This document shows positions 59,201 to 64,000 of a stretch of DNA of 64,000 nt, in pieces. A program made the position numbers and the translations under genes. Numbering within the stretch: position 1 is the first letter of the stretch; each line of letters begins with the position of its first letter. Source of the DNA: Rhabdornis inornatus (lineage: Eukaryota; Chordata; Aves; Passeriformes; Rhabdornithidae); NCBI GenBank assembly GCA_013397075.1, contig VWZS01000842.1, positions 34,176-98,175 of the forward strand, in the 5' to 3' direction. The notes under the pieces were generated by a model that was given only the letters and a program-made list of their open reading frames with translations, did no database searches and had not been told where the DNA came from.

Positions 59201-61457
59201 GCCTTCTGGAATAGTGCCTATGGGGGTTTGGGCAGGAGAGACTGTGTCACCCTGGAGTACTGTTTGCTCTCTGGCTGCGGGGAGGGCAGTAGTTAGAGCC
59301 CTGCCCCCATGGCTGAGCCTGACCCAGGGATCAGCTGCTGTGATGCCACTCACGGTGTTCTGAGTGGTGCTGCCTGAGTACGGGTGGCCCCGCAGGACGC
59401 TGCAGCATCACTGCTTCTACTTGCTGCCTAATTGTCCTGCCTCAGGGTCCATGCCCATCTCTGAGATGCTGCCTGCTCATATATGGGCAGAAGCAGGAGC
59501 CTGGAAAATGTGACTCAAGGCTCAGGTCCTGCCTCATCCTGCAGTGTTTGTGCCTGTCTCAGGGAATCCTGGCTGGCGCTAGAGCTGCGGCTCCCCAGGC
59601 TCTGCACAGTGCTGGCACACCAGGGCCCAAACAATGGCTTTATAAGGGTAGAGCCACTCTCTGTGTGCTGCCATTGCTCCACCATCACCCCCTGAGCCAG
59701 GCTGGCAGTGGCAAGGGCTTTCCCAAGGCCCCAAGCATCACCCCGTTCATCCCCACGGTGCTGAAGGGGATCAAATCATGAGGTGGGGCTGGTGCCAGCC
59801 AGCCTGTGGGCTTGGAGCCCACTGAGCAGGCAGCAGAGACCTAATGGGATGGTGGAGGCCCCGGGACCCAGGGTGGGGGGCTCTCCTGGGCCCTGGTGCT
59901 CCCCAGGGGCTGGCACTGGCTGGGATCAGGCCTTGGAGTGGGGCTGTTCTAGAGGGCCAACATGTGTAGTGGGGCTACTGCAGGAGGGGAGAAAGGAGGT
60001 ACAGGGCTTCAGGGTTGAGAGTGGTGTCATGGTGGGTGGCAAGCATAACTTTCAGAGCCTCCTTGTGCACCTTTTCTTTGGGGGCAGAGCCCTGCCTTGT
60101 GCACCCAGAGCCTTGGGGCAGAACCTCGAGTGGCCCAGGCCAAAGCTGAACTGGCACAAACTGGTAGCACCTGCTGCCACCAGGCCATGGTGGCAGCAGG
60201 TGCTGCCAGTTTGTGTCAGCACTGCCCCCAGTGCCAATGCAGCCCTTGCTCCAGCAGCAGCCTGAAGGGGGGCAGAGCCTGGGAGGGATGTGGGGCCTGC
60301 GCAGGGCCAGAAGGATTGGCAGCAGTAGCAGGGTTGTTTCTGTGCCACACACCCCTTCTCTCCCAGCAGAAAGGAGAGGGCCAGATCCCCTCCATGCCCT
60401 TCCTGGTTGTCATCATGACTCCTAATTGTGTTGTCAGTCCCTTCCAGCACCCAGGGAGCCCTGACTTGGGGAGAGACATGGCCCAGGGAACTGGATGGGT
60501 GGCAAGGCAGAGTGGGCTACCCCACCAAAAGGGCAGTGGCAGAGGCTCAAGGCTACTATGGGGATGGGAACACAACCACAGCTAATCTGCCAAGGCCCCA
60601 CAAGACTGGTAGCTGCTGGAGCTGGGTCCTGCATGGACCCCTGCACTGTGGTAAGACAGGGAGAGGAGGAGATAGGCCAGGTTGAGTGAGCTGAAGCAGG
60701 GCAGCGCGCACTCCAGCAGTAGGGTCTGCTGGGCCTGGGGCAGGCAGCCCCTGGGCTCCGGTCTGGTGCAAGGGAGGGAGCTGGGCTGGCAGGGCTTGCA
60801 GGAAGGCAGAAGAGCAGGGCCAGGGCTTGAGGCAAGAGTAAGGGGCAGCATGTAACCAAGACCGACCCCCTGCTTTCCCTGAACCACTTGGTAGCATTTG
60901 AGGCAGGGGCACAGCAAACACCTGCAGCCAGGCTGGGCTCTTCCTAGAGGCCATCAGCATCAGCTAGTGGAGCAAGAGGAGGAGGGTGGGCACAGCTTTA
61001 GCAGGGGATGACTGCCAGCACCAAGAAGTGGGACAGAGAGCATTGGGGGAGCAAGTGGTACAGACAACCCTTGCCCTGGGGTAGGCACCTCCCAGAGCAA
61101 ACAGCAGGTGTTCTTCCCAGTGTCAGGAGCAGATGAATTGTGGGTACCAGTACCAGACTGTGGGTGCAGGGGTGTGTGGAAGGAGCTGAGCAGGTCTGAG
61201 GGCAGCAGTGCCCACACCAGCAGGCCCTGGCCAATGTGGGGTGCCCAGGCCAGCCCCCACATGGGGTAGCCTAATTGAGGCCATGCTGAAGGCTTCATCT
61301 CTGCAGGACGCTGGTGGACTGCGTGCCGCTGGTGGAGGTCGAAGACATGATGATCATGGGGAAGAAGCCTGACGCCAAGTGCGTCTTCACCTACGTGCAG
61401 TCCCTCTATAACCACCTGCGTCGCCACGAGTTGCGCATGCGGCAGAAAGAGTGCTAG
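40430..61457 (+). CDS. SMTN: SMTN, smoothelin, full gene (20 coding exons, about 874 residues)
   Basis: Smoothelin is a cytoskeletal protein of contractile smooth muscle cells that associates with actin stress fibres. Twenty exons join in phase to 2,625 coding bases (874 residues plus stop), against about 917 in human. Three smoothelin helical repeats are readable: ERRRIRSAIRELQRQELE in exon 2, YEERKLIRAAIRKLR in exon 4 and FEERRLIRNAMRELRQRKR in exon 13. A variable Pro/Glu/Ser-rich middle follows the second repeat. The C-terminal single CH domain spans the last three exons, from NANSIKQMLLDWC through FSSSWSDGMAFCALVHNFF to YVQSLYNHLRRHEL. The start at 40430 aligns with the human N-terminus (DEGALRKL). 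An alternative last exon lies at 58850-58994, and an alternative first exon with its own TATA box at 53654. The middle exons 8 and 9 are the least certain, and extra exons between 51.9 and 55.0 kb are possible. Confidence 0.96.
45509..45669 (+). CDS. SMTN: SMTN coding exon 2 (smoothelin repeat 1)
   Basis: Follows an intron of about 5 kb in which no repeat or gene was recognised. It begins LEATLDLAERRRIRSAIREL and ends KENWP. The acceptor is TCCAG and the donor GTGAGT. Confidence 0.95.
45912..46005 (+). CDS. SMTN: SMTN coding exon 3
   Basis: Encodes EEEQQAALTALSEQLEAI and SVEELTKL, a predicted helical segment matching the human VEELTALL region. The acceptor is GCTCAG and the donor GTGAGC. Confidence 0.93.
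46099..46177 (+). CDS. SMTN: SMTN coding exon 4 (smoothelin repeat 2)
   Basis: Encodes LRAAGEYEERKLIRAAIRKL and RAEEIE, nearly identical to the family. The acceptor is CTTGCAG and the donor GTGAGG. Confidence 0.95.
46274..46560 (+). CDS. SMTN: SMTN coding exon 5 (variable linker)
   Basis: A 287-base exon beginning ATLAG, as human does, then a Glu/Ser/Gly-rich, low-conservation linker. It ends EPEGSA before a GTGAGT donor. Confidence 0.88.
48045..48147 (+). CDS. SMTN: SMTN coding exon 6
   Basis: A 103-base exon, AHKREDVVEQEHV to QKPSAQ, with a CCCCAG acceptor and GTGAGT donor. It is assigned by open frame, splice sites and matching phases. The sequence itself is poorly conserved. Confidence 0.75.
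48354..48583 (+). CDS. SMTN: SMTN coding exon 7 (acidic/proline linker)
   Basis: A 230-base exon encoding VVSGTLVLMELQPTPEPNPE and further Gln/Pro/Glu-rich sequence to SAGSQ. The VTLLL-like start resembles the human middle region. The acceptor is CCACAG and the donor GTACAA. Confidence 0.8.
48711..48774 (+). CDS. SMTN: SMTN coding exon 8 (tentative)
   Basis: A 64-base open segment between a CCATAG acceptor and a GTAAGT donor, encoding LHVGVHCQVLEPGGRHERPS. It is phase-compatible with exons 7 and 9, but no homology is recognised. It could be optional or absent in the real transcript. Confidence 0.5.
49949..50047 (+). CDS. SMTN: SMTN coding exon 9 (tentative)
   Basis: A 99-base open segment between a CCCAAG acceptor and a GTAAGA donor, encoding VPTQEVMGTPARLNTH and onward to AGPT. 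Its phases fit both neighbours. Homology was not recognised. Confidence 0.5.
50580..50810 (+). CDS. SMTN: SMTN coding exon 10 (contains one N)
   Basis: A 231-base, extremely GC-rich exon. Its Pro/Ala-rich N-terminal half runs into MKTFFTIEIKDGRVQPL, matching the human MKTTFTIEIKDG segment. It ends GSQRA before a GTGGGC donor. Base 50617 is an unresolved N within an ACN (Thr) codon, so the protein is unaffected if only one base is missing. The ATG at 50720 lies inside the exon and is not needed as a start. Confidence 0.88.
51789..51892 (+). CDS. SMTN: SMTN coding exon 11
   Basis: Starts EVTLGLRSTP, matching the human ELTLGLRAPP, then a Ser/Thr/Ile-rich stretch ending SNVTK before a GTGAGT donor. 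Confidence 0.92.
53597..53606 (+). promoter_or_regulatory. SMTN: Overlapping CArG box and TATA box (internal SMTN promoter)
   Basis: CCTATAAAGG is a perfect CArG consensus (CC, six A/T, GG) and contains the TATA box TATAAA at 53599-53604. An ATG in strong Kozak context (GCCACCATG) follows 50 bases downstream. CArG boxes bind SRF, and smoothelin-A is known to use an intragenic, SRF-dependent promoter in mammals. Confidence 0.75.
53654..54049 (+). CDS. SMTN: SMTN alternative first exon encoding a coiled coil (short, smoothelin-A-like isoform)
   Basis: An ATG in perfect Kozak context opens 132 codons that end exactly at a GTGAGT donor in phase 0. This is the phase needed to join exon 12 at 55029. 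Residues about 10-75 form a Leu-rich heptad region, with AAELAELRQELVAFRGAAE, then ALQTLEQEHLELRAELGSLG. The tail has SALHLSRSNSS. This resembles in kind the N-terminal coiled coil of the paralogue SMTNL2. Joined to exons 12-20 it gives 505 residues, near the size class of smoothelin-A. Whether mammalian smoothelin-A has this exon I cannot confirm from memory. An alternative is that it is an internal exon read through the upstream open frame from 53450. Confidence 0.75.
55029..55187 (+). CDS. SMTN: SMTN coding exon 12
   Basis: A 159-base exon starting MEPEVVEQ and containing LNVEELSKIEDEDVLDKM, matching the human SAEELMTIEDEGVLDKM. The acceptor is CTTGCAG and the donor GTACCT. Confidence 0.95.
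55279..55354 (+). CDS. SMTN: SMTN coding exon 13 (smoothelin repeat 3)
   Basis: Encodes LDRTTDFEERRLIRNAMREL and RQRKR, the third copy of the ERR/K-LIRxAxRxLR helix. The acceptor is CCTGCAG and the donor GTACTC. Confidence 0.95.
55608..55772 (+). CDS. SMTN: SMTN coding exon 14
   Basis: Encodes QREKERDQRLQEARSQ and then GHATETTTRQSTQSADGSAC up to KTERLVQS. This is the conserved charged helix and Thr-rich segment of smoothelins. Confidence 0.95.
56317..56379 (+). CDS. SMTN: SMTN coding exon 15
   Basis: A 63-base exon, DGTKTSRTTTMESSYVKRSD, matching the human DGTRTARTTTVESSFVRRSE. Confidence 0.95.
56531..56594 (+). CDS. SMTN: SMTN coding exon 16
   Basis: A 64-base Ser-rich exon, GNSTFVQTKSSYSSSSKKTG, in the position of the human TKTFSSSSSSKK stretch. 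Confidence 0.93.
56927..57097 (+). CDS. SMTN: SMTN coding exon 17
   Basis: Encodes IFDREDDSASRQSSLAALER and EKKKELMKAQSLPKTSASQA, the conserved pre-CH segment. Confidence 0.96.
57196..57316 (+). CDS. SMTN: SMTN coding exon 18 (start of CH domain)
   Basis: Encodes VQRSSSFGVPNANSIKQMLL and DWCRAKTRGYE, the first helix of the CH domain. Confidence 0.97.
57388..57539 (+). CDS. SMTN: SMTN coding exon 19 (CH domain core)
   Basis: Encodes HVDIQNFSSSWSDGMAFCAL and NRRQNFEVAFSSA. It ends two bases into a Glu codon, so it can be joined to either terminal exon. Confidence 0.97.
58277..58286 (+). promoter_or_regulatory. SMTN: Perfect CArG box in SMTN intron
   Basis: CCTTAATTGG fits the SRF consensus exactly. 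It lies about 200 bases upstream of a TATA box (58482-58488) and a GC box (GGGCGGGG, about 58444-58451), inside the intron before the alternative terminal exon. Confidence 0.55.
58482..58488 (+). promoter_or_regulatory. SMTN: TATA box of a possible second internal SMTN promoter
   Basis: TATATAG, with a second TATATAG at 58493-58499. It sits in a GC-rich context with a GC box just upstream, and a start site would be expected near 58513. No transcript is demonstrated. Confidence 0.4.
58850..58994 (+). CDS. SMTN: SMTN alternative terminal exon
   Basis: Encodes KHADCPQLLDVEDMVRMREP, then KCVYTYIQEFYRC and KGLVKTKKS with stop TAG at 58992. It replaces the last CH-domain exon with a homologous segment, giving 872 residues in the long form. 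Human SMTN has the same alternative end. The acceptor is CACCCAG. No canonical AATAAA follows closely, so the cleavage site is unclear. Confidence 0.93.
60151..60219. repeat. Near-perfect 32-bp inverted repeat (hairpin) in SMTN intron
   Basis: Arms 60151-60182 and 60188-60219 are separated by the five bases ggcca. All 32 positions pair, 30 by Watson-Crick and two as G-U wobbles, so the RNA form is a continuous stem. It lies between the two alternative terminal exons. Confidence 0.9.
61307..61457 (+). CDS. SMTN: SMTN coding exon 20, terminal exon (end of CH domain)
   Basis: Encodes TLVDCVPLVEVEDMMIMGKK and CVFTYVQSLYNHLRRHELRM, with TAG at 61455. The last residues, MRQKEC, differ from the human end. 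The acceptor is TCTGCAG. Confidence 0.97.
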
Positions 61458-62175
61458 AGCCTGCCCTGCCCACCCCCACTGCTGCCCTCACCCCAGAGCT
61501 GCCTGTGGGCAGGAGAGCTGCTTGCCTGGGAGGGTCTGGGGGGCCATGGGTCTGGCACTGGGGACAGGAGAACTCTTCCACCAGAGTACCCCCACACCTC
61601 TGCCTTGGCAGAGCTTCTTCTGCCTCGGCCAGCTGTGGGCAGAGCCAGGTGGGTGCTGCTGGGGATGCTCCCACCTTGGCTTGCCCCCCATGCTCCAGCC
61701 TTTTAAGTTATTTGTTCTCCAGGAATTATTTGCCCTGCAAGCACCATCCCCATGTCCCTGGGGTGGCCTGGGCACAGCTGTGCAGTCCAGCCAGGGTCAT
61801 GGTATATCCAGCAGGCACCATCTGTCAGTGGTTCCTTTGGCCCTCTGCAAGGCAGCCTCTCTGCCCACTGCAGGCCCTACTTGGTGTCACCTCCCTGGGG
61901 ACAGCTCCATAACCGTGCCAACACCCTGCTTCCCACTTCCACGTGCACCTGGGGCACTTCCACATTGGGAGCGCCTGTGGGCTGGGGAGAGGGCAGTGGC
62001 AAGGAGGTCCCAGGGGAGTGCAAGGCAAATAAAGCAAGCTGGGACAACTGCCCCCCCTCTTCTCTCCAGCTCAGGGCACCCATGTGCTCAGCGCTGCTCG
62101 CCCCTCTGTCACATCTCTACACCCGCGGTGACACGTGTACCAACACCAGCCAGATAATAAAGGTTTATCTAGGGC
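61458..62175 (+). terminator. SMTN: SMTN 3' UTR with two polyadenylation signals
   Basis: AATAAA occurs at 62028-62033 and again at 62156-62161 (context 'cagataataaaggtttat'). The second is followed within about 20 bases by a GT/TCT-rich stretch and is the more likely main site. Confidence 0.65.
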
Positions 62176-62815
62176 AGTGCCTCTGGCTCAGGTCCTTCTG
62201 CCAGTGGCATATTGCACACCACAGTGCTTGGGGAACGCAGTCAGTCCAGCTGCTCCTGGCCCCTCTACCTGCAACTCAACTGCTCACCCAGCCTGGAGAT
62301 ACACTGGGGCATGTACTGCTCCTTGCCTCATTGATGATGTCCACAGCTGCACCACCCTGACCAGGGTTCACTTCCCCCCATTGCCCCCAAGCCTGGCATA
62401 GGGAAAAGATCCCACATGGCCAGCAAGGCTGTGGTCAAGTGCAGCTGTGCTCCACTTCCTTCCCTAGCTAAGGGTCAGATGTCACCACTGGGCCAGTACA
62501 GTCATGGGGCTTTGGTTCAACACTGCAGGACTCACTCATGGGCTCAGGCCGATCCCCCTGCACTCTGTGACAGCAGCTCATCCCGTGCCATAGTGCCCAC
62601 CACCTCACCCCTCTATCATGCTGGGGAGGGGTGGCACAGGAACAGCACAGTTGGTCTGTAGGTTGGTTTGTAGCTCACCAGCAGTGACTGACTGTGCCAT
62701 CCTCTCCTGCCTCTGTGAAAAGCTCTGGGGCACCCAGCTGTCCTTGGAACAGAGCAGTGCGAGATGCATGCCACTGAGCTCTCTGAAAAGATTACACAAT
62801 GCAGATGACTGCAAG
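62176..62815. other. Short intergenic gap between convergent SMTN and SELENOM
   Basis: About 640 bases of unremarkable GC-rich sequence separate the two 3' ends. No gene or repeat was recognised. Confidence 0.5.
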
Positions 62816-62822
62816 TAAGAGC

Positions 62823-62828
62823 TTTACT
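62823..62828 (-). terminator. SELENOM: SELENOM polyadenylation signal (variant)
   Basis: On the minus strand this reads AGTAAA, a common variant hexamer, about 75 bases past the SECIS element. No AATAAA was found nearer. Confidence 0.5.
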
Positions 62829-62895
62829 AGGAGCTGGATATGACATAACCCTGCTGGGGGATAAAGCCCCTTCTTGGGGCAGCTCTCCCACTACT

Positions 62896-62956
62896 GGGAC
62901 TCAGCACATCTACCCTTAGCACCTGGTGCTTTCTGCTGAGGGTTTCATCCTGTCCC
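62896..62956 (-). promoter_or_regulatory. SELENOM: SECIS element in the SELENOM 3' UTR
   Basis: Read on the minus strand, GGGAC (62956-62952) pairs with GTCCC (62900-62896) as the lower helix. The non-Watson-Crick core is ATGA (62948-62945) opposite AGAT (62911-62908). The upper helix is ACCCTCAGCA against TGCTAAGGGT, 9 of 10 pairs with one mismatch. The 12-base apical loop carries AAA (62932-62930) near its 5' side. The spacing from ATGA to the AAA is 12 bases, as expected for SECIS elements. It directs UGA decoding as selenocysteine. Confidence 0.88.
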
Positions 62957-63306
62957 ATGCAGGCAGGATACTGCTGCCTAGTGCTCAGAGCAGCTAAACC
63001 TCTGGGCACAGCAAGAGACTGCAAGGAATGCTGTTCCTCCCAACTGGCCAGGGATAAGGGGCTCCAAGGACAGGTGGGCATCAACCAGCACACAGGACCC
63101 TTGGAATGCCCACAAGTGCCCAGGAAGCCCCTGCCTGAGGCTGGATCTGCCTAGGGCATGCTTGGGCAGAGGCTACACCGTGGCAAGCAAGAGTTGGGGG
63201 AAAAACCTTTGGTACCCTGTGACACCATCCCCAGCTGCCATAACATCCTCATGCCCTACACTGGGGACTGGCTGCAGGACCCCTATCCCAAGTGTGACAA
63301 TCCTTG

Positions 63307-63519
63307 CTAGAGATCTGGGTGTTCTTCCTTGTCACGTTTGGGTGGGGTCTTGCCATCAGCGGTGGGTGCTTGGGGGTGCAGCAGTATTGGCAGAGGCTTG
63401 GCAGGGGCAAACTGGAACTCCTCTGGTACAGGGCCATCAGGTGTCTCCTTGCGGTAGAAGCCCAACTCTTGCACCAGCTGGTTGATCTCTTCCCGGGTCA
63501 TGTCGCTCAGGGGAATTCT
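63307..63519 (-). CDS. SELENOM: SELENOM last coding exon
   Basis: 70 codons plus TAG, after a GGTGCAG acceptor. The tail has Lys/Pro-rich GKTPPKRDKEEHPDL, which may act as a weak KDEL-like ER retention signal. Confidence 0.94.
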   Translation of the reverse strand, partial: RIPLSDMTREEINQLVQELGFYRKETPDGPVPEEFQFAPAKPLPILLHPQAPTADGKTPPKRDKEEHPDL

Positions 63520-63687
63520 CTGCACCCAGACAGGGGCTGTAGCCTAGCACCTGTGGGGCACTGACCACCCCAGGCCCTGTGGCAGCAGGTGCCACACTGC
63601 CCACTCACCTCTAGCTCTTTATACTGGTGGCTGAGGAGCACAAGCTCAGGGTCGGCACCAGGCAGGTGTTTCATCTCCAGGTTATGG
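63307..63687 (-). CDS. SELENOM: SELENOM, selenoprotein M, last two coding exons
   Basis: Selenoprotein M is an ER-lumen thioredoxin-fold oxidoreductase with a CxxU active site. Two minus-strand exons are in the window. The first, 63609-63687, reads HNLEMKHLPGADPELVLLSH to KELE. The second, 63307-63519, reads RIPLSDMTREEINQLVQELG, then FYRKETPDGPVPEEFQFAPA and onward to the stop at 63309-63307. They join in phase 0 and match the family closely. The C-terminus, after APAK, is about 15 residues longer than the human one and ends HPDL, where human ends HADL. The signal peptide and selenocysteine exons lie beyond 64000. The gene is convergent with SMTN, as in human. Confidence 0.95.
63609..63687 (-). 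CDS. SELENOM: SELENOM penultimate coding exon
   Basis: A 79-base exon with a TTGCCCAG acceptor and GTGAGT donor. The split Tyr codon at its start fits the family FYHNL junction. Confidence 0.94.
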
Positions 63688-63739
63688 CTGGGCAATGTGT
63701 CAAGGAGTGGGCAGCACTGGTCAGGCCGATGCAACCCTT

Positions 63740-64000
63740 ATCGCATTCCATCCTTCATCACACCCCCTTCTATCCTCTGTCACATTCCATTCCTGCCTAA
63801 ACTGTACCATCCTCTATCCCAGCCCATCTTCTCTCATATCCTCCTATTCCCTTCCATCCCATCTGTTCTGTCCCCCATCCCATCCTGTCTCCCACATAAT
63901 ACCATCCGATTCTCCATCACATGCCCCAACCACCCGTTCTCCATTCCTCACCAAACCCTGTCCTTTATACCTCACAAAACCCCATCCCATCCCATCCCAT
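63740..64000. repeat. Pyrimidine-rich degenerate tract ending in (CCCAT)n
   Basis: The plus strand is almost all C/T/A with recurring CATCC and TCCCAT words, ending in four exact CCCAT units at the window edge. It lies in a SELENOM intron and contains no exon. Confidence 0.75.

Overview
The window is nuclear DNA from a bird, most likely a passerine. Evidence for this is many CR1 LINE fragments on both strands, avian-type LTR remnants, and a tRNA-Ile/CR1 chimeric SINE of the TguSINE1 type near 33.0 kb. Three vertebrate genes can be read exon by exon with canonical GT-AG splice sites, in the order MORC2 (minus), SMTN (plus), SELENOM (minus). This is the conserved gene order of human 22q12, where the lncRNA gene TUG1 lies between MORC2 and SMTN.

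Region 1 (1 to about 23.15 kb) is the 5' part of MORC2 on the minus strand: nine coding exons for residues 1 to 275, the GHKL ATPase module. The reading frame matches the human protein without an indel. The remaining exons lie beyond the left edge. The introns are AT-rich and carry CR1 fragments, LTR remnants (one with a CR1 nested inside) and microsatellites. Region 2 (about 23.1 to 23.9 kb) is a CpG-rich, apparently bidirectional promoter. Region 3 (about 23.5 to 28.6 kb) has no convincing conventional protein gene. By position it should be the TUG1 lncRNA, and it is poor in repeats apart from one CR1. Region 4 (28.6 to about 39.9 kb) is intergenic, with the SINE and one CR1.

Region 5 (40.43 to 61.46 kb) is SMTN (smoothelin) on the plus strand. 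Twenty coding exons join in phase to about 874 residues, close to the human length of about 917. There are three copies of the smoothelin helical repeat and a C-terminal calponin-homology (CH) domain. Two alternative terminal exons are present. Inside the gene are two candidate internal promoters. The first is a TATA box that is also a perfect CArg box, just upstream of a coiled-coil first exon; it would give a protein of about 505 residues, which fits the short smoothelin-A class. The second is a CArG box plus TATA box just upstream of the alternative terminal exon; it could give a 108-residue protein.

Region 6 (about 62.8 to 64 kb) is the 3' end of SELENOM on the minus strand: two coding exons, and a 3' UTR with a well-formed SECIS element that carries AAA in its apical loop. 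The selenocysteine exon lies beyond the right edge. Base composition changes strongly along the window, from AT-rich in MORC2 to GC-rich in SMTN.
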